From Parachlamydiaceae bacterium (GTDB lineage: Bacteria; Chlamydiota; Chlamydiia; Chlamydiales; Parachlamydiaceae), in contig CP058704.1 of assembly GCA_013414685.1 (NCBI GenBank), forward strand, positions 1,549,149 through 1,554,571: a stretch of 5,423 bases of DNA, in the 5' to 3' direction. Numbering within the stretch: the stretch's first letter is position 1; each line of letters begins with the position of its first letter. The notes beneath the pieces were generated by a model. That model was not told the origin of the DNA. It did not search any database and saw only the letters and a list, made by a program, of their open reading frames with translations. The position numbers and the translations under genes were made by a program. Of the stretch, positions 4,934 through 5,423 are shown piece after piece.

Positions 4934-5423
4934 TTGAATCAAGACTTTGTCAGAAAGAAGTTTTCTATCTACAGTGCTTTATCTATCTAATTTTATTCTC
5001 TGGATGTGCACCCTATAAGCATCCAGTATCTGACTATGTAAAATTCCCTCATCTTGCTTTGACTGCGGAAGAAACAAGATATTTTGAAGAAAGTCAACAA
5101 AAGGCAGCGTCTCATTGGCTTTATCGAATCATCCCACGACATCGTAGTCAGATTTACTGGTATGATTTAGGACACTGGCTTGCCTGGGCATGTTTTGGCA
5201 ATGATGAGCATGGCTTATTTGGCGAAGCCCATCTTCCTCTATTTAATCCTCAACAATCCATTGGCATAGGTAAAGCTTTCGCGTGGACCCTTCGCAACCC
5301 CTTACACAATTTTTGCTACTATGTTATTGGAAGCGCAGGCCGAATAAATGATGAATTTACGATTTTAAAAATGAACAGAAAATCTATCCAAACCTTTCAA
5401 TACTCTCCTGTCGCAAAGACTGT
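4934..5423 (+). CDS. Putative lipoprotein, 5' part, frameshift in the signal peptide; 3' end outside window
   Basis: From about 4980 to the window end one frame is open and protein-like, beginning LILFSGCAPYKHPVSDY. The Cys at 5005-5007 after a hydrophobic run looks like a relaxed lipobox (FSGC), suggesting a lipid-anchored envelope protein. The expected start, TTG 4934 behind AGGAG, is in another frame and reads MNQDFVRKKFSIYSALSI before a stop at 4988. One extra T in the TTT run at 4978-4980, or in the TTTT run at 4961-4964, would fuse it to the open frame and give a normal signal peptide with an RKK head. If there is no frameshift, an in-frame TTG at 4909 or 4915 could serve, but neither has a ribosome binding site. 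The mature part is rich in Trp, Tyr and His (SHWLYRIIPRHRSQIYWYD) and includes GLFGE and RNPLHNFCYYVIGSAG. I do not recognise the family and see no catalytic motif. It continues beyond 5423. Confidence 0.65.

Overview
The window looks like a piece of chromosome from an environmental chlamydia (Chlamydiota, Parachlamydia-like amoeba symbionts). The main evidence is the SecA C-terminus, whose sequence (for example KHTLEYDDVMNKQRQ) reads like chlamydial SecA. AT-rich DNA and a eukaryotic-type lipid-kinase-fold gene fit this. Species level cannot be set from the sequence.

Layout. 1-981 (+) is the 3' part of secA, intact to its stop and its zinc-binding tail. A perfect 14-bp hairpin at 992-1026 follows, between secA and a converging minus-strand gene. 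987-2771 (-) is a gene for a protein of roughly 580 residues that I cannot name. It reads cleanly for about 361 codons and then breaks into at least six pieces in changing frames. Joined, the pieces give a long two-lobed hydrophobic region and a basic helical tail, the layout of a chlamydial inclusion-membrane (Inc-like) protein. 2917-4194 (-) is a gene of about 427 codons broken by eight frameshifts. Reassembled, it carries the motifs of a PI3/4-kinase-like catalytic domain (glycine-rich loop, VFKP lysine, DRHxxN, IDN). 4210-4400 has no gene, but holds two copies of GTAAACGG in a setting that resembles an IS21-family end. 4401-4829 (-) encodes a small protein with an N-terminal zinc ribbon and two membrane segments, whose true start seems to lie upstream across a 7-A run. 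4934-5423 (+) is the 5' part of a gene for a lipoprotein-like protein that runs off the window. Its signal peptide is also split by one frameshift.

The strongest theme is frameshifts. I count about 15. All can be explained by one- or two-base length changes, nearly all in short homopolymers and mostly losses, and I see no in-frame nonsense change in any reconstructed protein. The secA part, the first 361 codons of the Inc-like gene and the last 400 bases are clean although they hold 5-6 base runs. Real recent decay of host-interaction genes, homopolymer errors in the sequence, and slippage-tolerant expression are all possible. The window alone does not decide between them.

The genes do not form one pathway. 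secA is housekeeping. The two broken genes look like accessory, host-facing proteins, and the last two are envelope or membrane proteins of unknown role.
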